From Patescibacteria group bacterium (GTDB taxonomy: Bacteria > Patescibacteriota > Patescibacteriia > SG8-24): DNA of 47,452 nucleotides. The number at the start of each line of letters is the position of its first letter. Positions within the stretch are counted from its first letter, which is position 1. The notes beneath the pieces are model-generated. The model saw only the letters and a program-made list of their open reading frames with translations. It did no database searches and was not told the DNA's origin. The position numbers were made by a program, and so were the translations under genes. This document shows, piece after piece, positions 41,032 through 47,452 of this stretch. The stretch covers positions 1 to 47,452 of the forward strand of contig JAQTNC010000006.1 in assembly GCA_028714475.1 (NCBI GenBank), given 5' to 3'.

Positions 41032-42513
41032 TTATCGCCGACGCCGTCGCGCCGGGCGTTTCGGGGCGACTGGCACTGCCCCGCAGACCCGGTCACTGGC
41101 AATCGGCACGCAGAAACCACGGTCAGTAATCTCGTAACGGCGTACTTCCTTGTCGTGAGACGAGGCACGCGACTTGGCGACGAGCAAGGTCCGCTCCATC
41201 TTGCCGTCACGCTCGGAGAAGCTCATGACGAGGATGTTATCGGTCAGCACGGCCAGGTCGGATTCGGCGGCCAAGGAGGATTCAAGGCCATCGCCGGTCG
41301 TGTAGTTGACAACGGTCGTGGCCTGACGCGAACGCAGGAAAGACAGCAGGGAAACAACGAACCGTCGGAACCGCTGCTCATCCACCGCGTTGGCGAGCGG
41401 CATGAGGCTGTCGATGACGACGCGCTTCGGGCGGTACTCATCCGCGACTTCCTTCAGGCGCTTCAGGCAGGACTCGATTGGCCGGCCATCGGGCTGCCAA
41501 GTGACCACGCGGAGCAGGCCATGCCGTTCGGCCTCGCCAAAAGACATGCCCAGCGAATCGGCGTCCGCAACCAGCTGATTCCTACTTTCCTCAAAGGAAA
41601 TCAGCAGGCATTTTTCGCGACGACGGACGCCAGCCGCGAGGAAATGCAGGCCGAGCACGGTGCGACCGGTGCCGGAAGGCCCGAGCAGAAGCGTCACGGA
41701 ATTACGGAAGACTCCTCCGTCCATCATGCTATCGATGCCCACCACTCCCAAAGACACGCGTCCGGACGAAATCGCATCGCCCGACAACCGCCGTTCCCGC
41801 GGAAAAACCGTCAAACCGGCGTCGTCGATAAGCAGGGGGTGCTTGCCCGTCTGATGGCTGCCTCCACGCAGCTTGATGACCTCGATCTGCCTTTCCCGCT
41901 GCCGTCCGGATTCGGTATTGAAGAGGCCGACGACACTGTCCGCGACGAAATCCTCGACGCCGAAACGGGAAACGGCGTCCTCGTCGCGCACCCGTTCGGC
42001 AGTGATGACGGTCGTGACATCCAGATCGCGCAAGGCGCCGATGATGCGCGACAGTTCGCGGCGCACCAAAGACGTATCGCGATAACGCAGAAACAGCGAA
42101 CCGATGCCGTCAATGACGCAACGCTTGGCCTTCACCTTGCCGATGGCATAGCGGAGACGGGCCACCAAGCCGCCGAAATCGTATTCGCCCACTTCCACCT
42201 GGCTCGCGGCGATGCGGCTCGCGTCCACGAAAGCGAGCAGACCGCGCTTTTCCAAGCCGGCCAAGTCCCAGCCGAAACCGGCCATCTCGCTCATGATGTC
42301 CACCCGACGCTCCTCAAAAGTCACGAAAACTCCCGGTTCGCGCAGGCGCGTCGCCCCATAATTGAGGAAAGCCGCGCCAAAAACCGTCTTGCCGGAGCCG
42401 GCACTGCCGGAAATGACCGTGGCGCGGCCGCGCGGCAAGCCCCCTTCGGCTAACTCGTCAAAACCGGGGATGCCGGTTGGCGTTTTCGCAAGCATTCGAT
42501 GGGCTTTTGGCAT
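41032..42513 (-). CDS. KaiC-like double RecA-fold ATPase
   Basis: 493 aa. Domain 1: TGIPGFDELAEGGLPRG, Walker A GSAGSGKT (36-43), catalytic EE 67-68, Walker B RCVIDGIGSL. Domain 2: LGVVGIDSMMDGGVF, Walker A GPSGTGRT (278-285, the Lys is Arg), EE 308-309, Walker B RVVIDSLMPL. The C-terminal block SSHDKEVRRYEITDRG matches KaiC. The autophosphorylation Ser-Thr pair of cyanobacterial KaiC (S431/T432) aligns to Ala421-Val422, so phosphocycling is unlikely. The last residues are Arg-rich (KRPARRRRR). Leaderless -10 TGGTAAAAT. First gene of the operon with the KaiB-like protein and the PAS kinase. Confidence 0.9.
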   Translation of the reverse strand: MPKAHRMLAKTPTGIPGFDELAEGGLPRGRATVISGSAGSGKTVFGAAFLNYGATRLREPGVFVTFEERRVDIMSEMAGFGWDLAGLEKRGLLAFVDASRIAASQVEVGEYDFGGLVARLRYAIGKVKAKRCVIDGIGSLFLRYRDTSLVRRELSRIIGALRDLDVTTVITAERVRDEDAVSRFGVEDFVADSVVGLFNTESGRQRERQIEVIKLRGGSHQTGKHPLLIDDAGLTVFPRERRLSGDAISSGRVSLGVVGIDSMMDGGVFRNSVTLLLGPSGTGRTVLGLHFLAAGVRRREKCLLISFEESRNQLVADADSLGMSFGEAERHGLLRVVTWQPDGRPIESCLKRLKEVADEYRPKRVVIDSLMPLANAVDEQRFRRFVVSLLSFLRSRQATTVVNYTTGDGLESSLAAESDLAVLTDNILVMSFSERDGKMERTLLVAKSRASSHDKEVRRYEITDRGFCVPIASDRVCGAVPVAPKRPARRRRR

Positions 42514-42521
42514 ATATGATT

Positions 42522-42530
42522 ATTTTACCA
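42522..42530 (-). promoter_or_regulatory. Extended -10 of the KaiC-like operon
   Basis: Minus strand TGGTAAAAT, 8 nt before the ATG at 42513, no SD. Confidence 0.55.
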
Positions 42531-42569
42531 AAAAATCAAGGGTTGAGCCAGCCGCCAAAACGCCGCCTG

Positions 42570-42578
42570 TGCTATAAT
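42570..42578 (+). promoter_or_regulatory. Extended -10 of the second histidine kinase operon
   Basis: TGCTATAAT ends at 42578. Transcription from it would start near 42585, which favours ATG 42590 over 42581 as the start codon. Confidence 0.6.
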
Positions 42579-42589
42579 TAATGTTGAAT

Positions 42590-44134
42590 ATGCCCGCCTC
42601 CAAAGCCCCAGCCAAAACCGGCGCCAGTTCCTTCTTCCTCAAGAAGAACTGGCAGATCATTTACGCGATCATCCTCATCGTCCTCATTCCGATTACCGTC
42701 GTCCTGAACACGTTTTTCGTCGTCAACCGCTTCCGGAAAACCGTGGATGTCGAACTGCAGCGCACGGCACTCATCATCGGCAAGATGGTGAACGTCACGA
42801 GCGTCGATCTTTTCGGCGACCAGGCCGCGCTGCAAAAACGCCTGGATGATGTCGCATCCGTCCTGCCTGAAGTCAAGATGCTCGACGTGCTCGCCAAGGA
42901 AGGCGAGGACTTCAAGGTGGTCGCGAGCCTTTACCGCGAAGGCATCGGCCAACCGGCTCACGGCAACCACAACATCCTGGCCTGGTACAACCAACAGGCC
43001 ATCGCCTACCTGACCAAATCCGGACGCTCCGCCGCCGTGGACGACACGCTAACGGCCGAGGAAGTCCGCCTCGGCGACCGTTATTGGGGTGTCGTCATGC
43101 CGCTCACCGACCGCGACGGCAAGGAGACATACCTGCTCTCCGCGAAAATATCGCTGTCAGTCATCGACAACCTGGTGAGCGACAACCTCTTCTGGTCCTA
43201 CCTTTGGCTCGGCATCACCATCTTCATCGTCGTGCTGGTGCTCTCGTCGAACACACGGCTATTCGAGTACGCGGTCCTTTTCCGCAAGCTGAAGGAAGTT
43301 GATCAGATGAAGGACGACTTCATCTCGATGGCCTCGCACGAACTGCGCGCGCCGATCACCGCCATCCGCGGCTACCTTTCGCTCTTCCTCGAGGACGCCT
43401 ACGGGAAACTTGATGACAAACCGAAGGGCGTGCTCAAGACGACGTTCGCCATCGCCACACACTTGGCCGGATTGGTGGAGGACCTTCTTGACGTGTCCCG
43501 CATCGAACAGGGTCGCATGTCCCTGTCGTTGGAGAAGGTCTCCCCCGAGGAGCTCATTGCCGAAATCGTCGAGCAGCTGCATTTCGAGGCGGAAAGGAAA
43601 GGCCTGACCTTCGAGTTCCGCAAGCCGGAAAAACCGCTGCCGCTCATCGAGGTCGACAAGTCGCGCTTGAGGCAGGTGCTCATCAACCTCTGTTCCAACG
43701 CCATCAAATACACGCCGCAGGGTTCGGTGACCGTCACGGCTGAACTCAAGGAAAACGCGATGGTGGAGATAAAGATCACCGACACCGGCCTCGGCATGTC
43801 GGCGGAAGCGCGCGAGAAGCTCTTCCAGAAGTTCTACCGCGTCAAGACCGACCTGACGCGCGACATCCCCGGCACTGGCCTGGGCCTCTGGATCACCAAG
43901 CAAATCGTGGAAATCATGAAGGGCAAGATATTCGTCGATTCCATCGAGAAAGTCGGCACGCAAGCCAGCGTGGTGTTTCCGGCATTGAAGACTGCCCCGG
44001 CCAAGGAGCCGGGGGGCGCTCCGACACAGCCGCTAGGAGCCGCGCCGGAAAAACCGGGCACCGTGCCACCCGTTAGCCCACCCTCCAAGCCCCCGACTCC
44101 GCCGCCCTCAACGCTAGGCGAGAAAACCGTATGA
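42590..44134 (+). CDS. Membrane sensor histidine kinase
   Basis: 514 aa from ATG 42590 (the track start 42581 lies before the predicted transcript start). TM1 about 25-45, an extracytoplasmic sensor domain to about 205, TM2 about 206-220, then HisKA with DDFISMASHELRAPITAIRGYL (H250), ATPase with LINLCSNAIKYTPQG, KITDTGLGMS, LFQKFYR and GTGLGLWITKQIVEIMKG. A 60-residue Pro-rich tail (VPPVSPPSKPPTPPPS) follows. Divergent from the KaiC-like operon and coupled to the CNNM gene (ATGA overlap). No response regulator is present, so signalling may go to a distant partner. Confidence 0.92.
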   Translation: MPASKAPAKTGASSFFLKKNWQIIYAIILIVLIPITVVLNTFFVVNRFRKTVDVELQRTALIIGKMVNVTSVDLFGDQAALQKRLDDVASVLPEVKMLDVLAKEGEDFKVVASLYREGIGQPAHGNHNILAWYNQQAIAYLTKSGRSAAVDDTLTAEEVRLGDRYWGVVMPLTDRDGKETYLLSAKISLSVIDNLVSDNLFWSYLWLGITIFIVVLVLSSNTRLFEYAVLFRKLKEVDQMKDDFISMASHELRAPITAIRGYLSLFLEDAYGKLDDKPKGVLKTTFAIATHLAGLVEDLLDVSRIEQGRMSLSLEKVSPEELIAEIVEQLHFEAERKGLTFEFRKPEKPLPLIEVDKSRLRQVLINLCSNAIKYTPQGSVTVTAELKENAMVEIKITDTGLGMSAEAREKLFQKFYRVKTDLTRDIPGTGLGLWITKQIVEIMKGKIFVDSIEKVGTQASVVFPALKTAPAKEPGGAPTQPLGAAPEKPGTVPPVSPPSKPPTPPPSTLGEKTV

Positions 44135-45411
44135 TGGAAATATTCCTCGTTGTCCTGTTGCTTTCGGTCTCCGCCGTGCTGACCGGCGTTGAGGCCGCCT
44201 TCCTGGTCGTGAGCGACATTCGCGTGAAGACGCTCATGCACCGCGGCGACCGGCGTGCCCTGCTCCTGCACGAGTTGCGCAGCAACATGCACCGACTGCT
44301 GGGCGTCATCCTGCTCGTCCAGGTCATCTGCGACGTGGCGGCCTCCGCGCTCGCCACCGTCGCCGCCACAAAGGCGTTCGGTCACGCGGGCATCGGCGTC
44401 GCCACTGGCGTCATGACCGTGTTGGTGCTCATTTTCGGCCAGCTCGTGCCCAAGACGCTGGCCGCCCGCCAGCCGGAACGCTGGTCGCTTTACATGGCCA
44501 AACCGATGACCTGGCTCGTCTGGCTACTCGGTCCGCCGCTCGTAGTCGTGGAAAAAATCGTCAAGCTGGTTCTGCATCGAGAGGTCCGTTTCGACACCGA
44601 ACACGTCATCAGCGAGGAGGAAATCAAGACCATGGCCTCGCTTGGCGCGGAGGCAGGGACGGTCGAGACAGAAGAAGCCGAGATGATCAAGCGGGTCTTC
44701 CTCTTCAATGACATCAACGCGAGCGACGTGATGACCCCGAAGGAGAATGTCGTCTTCCTCGACGGCGCCCACACGTTGGCCGAGGCCATGCCCATCATCG
44801 ACAGCAACGGCTATTCCCGCTACCCGGTCTTTGGCCGCGACAAGAACGACATCATCGGCATCGTCCACATCAAGGATGTCTTCCGCCGCCATGCCGAAAA
44901 CCTCTGTCAGTCGCTTGGTCATCTGCGCCTGCGAGACCTCGCGGAACCGGCGTCTTTCGTGCCGCACAAGAAACACCTCGATGATCTCCTGCGCGACATG
45001 CAAAAACAGCACGTCCACATGGCCATTGTCGTCAATGAGTTCGGCTCCATGGACGGCGTCGTCACTTTCGAGGACCTGATGGAGGAGCTGGTCGGAGAAA
45101 TCGCCGACGAGTCGGACGTGGACGAGACGACCGTCAAGCGGGTGGATCGCCTGAACATCGTCGTGCATGGCGACGCGGAAATCAAGGACATCAACCGGTT
45201 CTTCAACTCGCGCCTGGAAGGTCCGCCATTCAAGTCCATCGCCTGGCTCGTGCTCAAGGAACTCGGCACTCTGCCGGAAAAAGGCCAGCGGGTACAGCTG
45301 GGCAGCCAGATGACCGCAACAGTGGAGGAAATCATCAACCACCGCATCAACCGCATTCGCCTCACCAAAACTGAAGCAGAACCTAACCCGACCGACGATG
45401 CCGCTCGCTGA
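44131..45411 (+). CDS. CNNM/CorC-HlyC family transporter-like protein
   Basis: 426 aa. DUF21/CNNM membrane domain (three helices in the first about 130 residues; VSAVLTGVEAAFLVVSDIRVK, FGQLVPKTLAARQPERW), then two CBS domains (about 190-310: NASDVMTPKENVVFLDGAHTLAEAMPII, and EPASFVPHKKHLDDLLRDMQKQHVHMAIVVNEFG), then a CorC_HlyC tail (VTFEDLMEELVGEIADE, QLGSQMTATVEEI). The family is linked to magnesium or other divalent cation export. Overlaps the histidine kinase gene by ATGA and the redoxin gene by 14 nt. Confidence 0.93.
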   Translation: MMEIFLVVLLLSVSAVLTGVEAAFLVVSDIRVKTLMHRGDRRALLLHELRSNMHRLLGVILLVQVICDVAASALATVAATKAFGHAGIGVATGVMTVLVLIFGQLVPKTLAARQPERWSLYMAKPMTWLVWLLGPPLVVVEKIVKLVLHREVRFDTEHVISEEEIKTMASLGAEAGTVETEEAEMIKRVFLFNDINASDVMTPKENVVFLDGAHTLAEAMPIIDSNGYSRYPVFGRDKNDIIGIVHIKDVFRRHAENLCQSLGHLRLRDLAEPASFVPHKKHLDDLLRDMQKQHVHMAIVVNEFGSMDGVVTFEDLMEELVGEIADESDVDETTVKRVDRLNIVVHGDAEIKDINRFFNSRLEGPPFKSIAWLVLKELGTLPEKGQRVQLGSQMTATVEEIINHRINRIRLTKTEAEPNPTDDAAR

Positions 45412-46420
45412 ACGCCTGGCAGCCTGGCTGACCGGCCGCCGCGAACCGGACTTGGGCCATTTGCCGATCGAAGGCCACCTGCCCGAATTCGATGGGCTCA
45501 CCGGTTGGTTCAATTCGGAGCCGCTCACCCGCGACACCCTGAAGGGCCGTGTCGTGCTGGTGGATTTCTGGACGCACTCCTGCGTGAACTGCCAGCGCAC
45601 TTTGGCCTACCTCAACGCTTGGCACGAGGCTTATTCCCCGTTGGGGCTCGTCATCATCGGCGTGCATACGCCGGAATTCGATTTCGAAAAGGATGCCGAA
45701 AGTCTCCGTCGCGCCATCGAGGTCGCCGGCATCCGCTATCCCGTGGCGGCCGACAACGACTACGCCCTCTGGAACGCCTACGGCAACCGCTATTGGCCGG
45801 CTCATTATTTCGCCGATCACGCCGGCAACCTGCGCCATCACCAATTCGGCGAAAGCGGACACGAGCAGGGCGAGGCGGTGATTCGCTCCCTGCTTGCCGA
45901 AGCTGGCGCAAAGCCGACTTTCCCGTCGGTCAGCGGCCAAATCACCGAAAACACGGATTTCCGTCGCATCAAGTCGCCGGAAACCTACTTGGGCTTCAAC
46001 CGCATGGAGTACCTCGGCTCGCCGGAAACGGTCCGGCCGGGCGTGACGCGACACTTCAGCGGCGTGCCTCATCCGGCGAAAAACGTTTTCTACCTCGAGG
46101 GGCTGTGGGAGATGGACGACGAATGGGCGGCACCCGCCGAACCGGGCGCGACGCTCGCCATGCGCTTTGATGCCGCCCGCGTCTTTATTGTCGCCGTAGG
46201 CCCGAATGACGGCGCCACGGCGGAGTTGACGATTGACGGCGAACCGCCGCTCCGCCAGCTCGGCGCGGATGCCGTGAACGAAAACGGCCGCGCCATCATC
46301 ACCTTCCGCGACGGACGGCTTTATCGCCTGTTCGACGCGGGTTCCGACTACGGCGAACGCACCCTGTGCCTCACCTTCCGCGAACCCGGCACGCGACTGT
46401 ACGCGCTGACGTTCGGCTAA
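45398..46420 (+). CDS. Thioredoxin-like protein with DipZ-type C-terminal domain
   Basis: 340 aa. LKGRVVLVDFWTHSCVNCQRTLAYLNAW has the active-site CVNC (C62, C65); VIIGVHTPEFDFEKD, IRYPVAADNDYALWNAYGNRYWPAHYF are typical of the redoxin domain of DipZ-like proteins. The C-terminal half (SPETYLGFNRMEYLGSPE ... FYLEGLWEMDDEW) is the carbohydrate-binding-like domain found in DipZ. The CcdA-like membrane domain of full DipZ is missing and no signal peptide is seen, so its location and electron donor are unclear. Starts inside the end of the CNNM gene. Confidence 0.88.
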   Translation: MPLAERLAAWLTGRREPDLGHLPIEGHLPEFDGLTGWFNSEPLTRDTLKGRVVLVDFWTHSCVNCQRTLAYLNAWHEAYSPLGLVIIGVHTPEFDFEKDAESLRRAIEVAGIRYPVAADNDYALWNAYGNRYWPAHYFADHAGNLRHHQFGESGHEQGEAVIRSLLAEAGAKPTFPSVSGQITENTDFRRIKSPETYLGFNRMEYLGSPETVRPGVTRHFSGVPHPAKNVFYLEGLWEMDDEWAAPAEPGATLAMRFDAARVFIVAVGPNDGATAELTIDGEPPLRQLGADAVNENGRAIITFRDGRLYRLFDAGSDYGERTLCLTFREPGTRLYALTFG

Positions 46421-46437
46421 CATCAACCGATAAAGAA

Positions 46438-46465
46438 ACAACCGCGGCCCAGAGCCGCGGTTTTT
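46438..46465 (+). terminator. Terminator of the kinase-CNNM-redoxin operon
   Basis: ACCGCGGC-ccaga-GCCGCGGT followed by TTTTTG. Confidence 0.8.
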
Positions 46466-46501
46466 GATGACATTTTCGTCGTGATGAACGAAATACGGAC
46501 A

Positions 46502-47452
46502 CTACAACGGCTCCCGCTCGTTCGCGGCGTCAGAAGCCGACTGCTGATACAGTGTCTTCGCCATCTCCCACATCTCCGGGTGACCTTGTTTCTTCAGCCA
46601 ATACCACCACTCCACACCCCACAGGTATGCTTCCGACAAGCCGACTCGCCGCGCGAAAACCACGTTGGCCTTCAGGCGATCCGGACTCATCACCTTCAAC
46701 TGTTGGTCAATCGGCATCTGGACGATCGGTCCCGGCGACCACGGTTCCGCCTGGAGTTCCGAGATGATGACTCGACGGACAATCGTGCTGACGGCCAAGG
46801 CGCGGGTGCTGTAGGTGCGAGGCGTGATCGGCCAGTAGAAATAACCGATGATGCGACTCCACACGACGCGGTACGTGCTGATGCCAAGGATGTCGGCCAC
46901 TTGGGCGGCCCGCAGCCACGACGACAATTCTCCGCTGTCGGTGACCATGACCGGCCGGCTGTCAAGCGAATGCACGAGGGTGATTTCGCGCTTGAGAAAG
47001 GCCTCGTCCGGCGGTGGACAGACGCCGAAATCGAAGAACGGCTCGTTCTCGACCTGCCAGACGACGACCGCCGAATGCCTTGAATACCTGCGTACCGTCT
47101 CGCCAATCATGCGCAGGATGCGGGCGTCGGCAACATCCTTATCGAGCCCGCTGGCCCAACGCGGCACGTGACACTCCGGCCAGCGCGGCAATTTGCGCCC
47201 GACCGCCAGGATGACCTTGGCCTCTCGCTTGGCCGCCTCGTCAAGCAGCCAGTCCACCGACGAGAAATCGTATTCGCCGGACTGCGGCTCGATGTCGTCC
47301 CAATACGCGGGTATGCGCCACAGCCGAATGCCCAAATCGTCCATCGCCGCGACGTAAGTCTCGCGCCAGTCAAGACCCAGCTCGGCGGCATAATGCTTGG
47401 AAAAAGTCGCGCCGAGCTCAATCGGCCGCTCGGCCAGGCCGAGGTTGCTGAC
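46502..47452 (-). CDS. Clan GH-A glycoside hydrolase (partial, N-terminus missing)
   Basis: 317 residues visible; the frame is open to the right edge beyond the track ATG at 47344 (VSNLGLAERPIELGATFSKHYAAELGLDWRETYVAAMDDLG...), so the true start lies outside. FSKHYAAELGLDWRETY, RLWRIPAYWDDIEPQSGEYDF, the acid/base motif VVWQVENEPFFDFG (NEP) and nucleophile strand VIISELQAEPW fit a (beta/alpha)8 clan GH-A enzyme, with GH42/GH5-like starts. C-terminus VGLSEAYLWGVEWWYWLKKQGHPEMW is typical. Substrate unknown. It converges on the redoxin gene. Confidence 0.82.
   Translation of the reverse strand, partial: VSNLGLAERPIELGATFSKHYAAELGLDWRETYVAAMDDLGIRLWRIPAYWDDIEPQSGEYDFSSVDWLLDEAAKREAKVILAVGRKLPRWPECHVPRWASGLDKDVADARILRMIGETVRRYSRHSAVVVWQVENEPFFDFGVCPPPDEAFLKREITLVHSLDSRPVMVTDSGELSSWLRAAQVADILGISTYRVVWSRIIGYFYWPITPRTYSTRALAVSTIVRRVIISELQAEPWSPGPIVQMPIDQQLKVMSPDRLKANVVFARRVGLSEAYLWGVEWWYWLKKQGHPEMWEMAKTLYQQSASDAANEREPL

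Noticed and set aside
40966-42453. 495-aa plus-strand ORF opposite the KaiC-like gene
   Set aside because: Antisense shadow; the minus frame has both Walker motifs and the KaiC C-terminal block.

Overview
The window (about 47 kb, GC-rich) reads like a chromosomal segment of a Patescibacteria/CPR bacterium, most likely a parcubacterial lineage. The main reasons are a cluster of two-TM pilin-like secreted proteins of the type typical of these genomes, many membrane GT-C proteins, a GT2 fused to a GT-C membrane domain, solute-binding lipoproteins without permeases, and a compact gene layout. TGA is used as stop, so the genetic code is the standard bacterial one. The lineage call is inference; no 16S or ribosomal protein gene is present.

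Layout. 1-1.4 kb: a truncated minus-strand gene facing a two-lipoprotein operon with a strong promoter and a structured leader. 1.5-4.8 kb: six paralogous pilin-like conjugal-transfer proteins on the minus strand, two of them Cys-rich. 4.9-8.7 kb: two paralogous extracellular solute-binding lipoproteins around galU. 8.9-14.7 kb: mixed single genes (HELCH metallopeptidase-like protein, DUF475/TerC-like membrane protein, a small hypothetical protein, an exported FGE-sulfatase-fold protein, a polysaccharide deacetylase with a tiny upstream coupled ORF, a DnaQ-like exonuclease missing its last catalytic Asp, a small membrane protein). 14.7-17.1 kb: an AbiEii-type nucleotidyltransferase with a WYL-like tail, bracketed by inverted repeats and nested palindromes, then tRNA-Ser(CGA). 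17.1-24.3 kb: cell-surface genes (O-antigen ligase-like, flippase, SpoIID-domain protein, S11 D-Ala-D-Ala carboxypeptidase, an exported unknown). 24.4-26.3 kb: ruvB with two small membrane proteins.

26.4-29.1 kb holds the most unusual feature: five tandem minus-strand genes for small, divergent, membrane-anchored proteins. They share a C-terminal CxC-X(7-16)-CxC signature, and each has its own TTGAnn-type promoter, Shine-Dalgarno site and terminator. I do not recognise this family.

29.2-39.2 kb: DUF2079 protein, a small acidic protein, a glycosylation block (Dol-P-Man synthase-like GT2, GT-C protein, GT2-GT-C fusion, STT3-like GT-C) and a C39-like peptidase. 39.3-44.1 kb: an operon of a KaiC-like double RecA ATPase, a KaiB/thioredoxin-fold protein and a PAS histidine kinase, divergent from a second histidine kinase that is coupled to a CNNM/CorC protein and a redoxin. 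The right edge carries a truncated clan GH-A glycoside hydrolase.

Two expression styles coexist. Small accessory genes carry strong SD sites and -35/-10 promoters. Many larger genes lack an SD and have a TATAAT/TAAAAT-like -10 only 6-12 nt before the ATG, which suggests leaderless or nearly leaderless transcripts.
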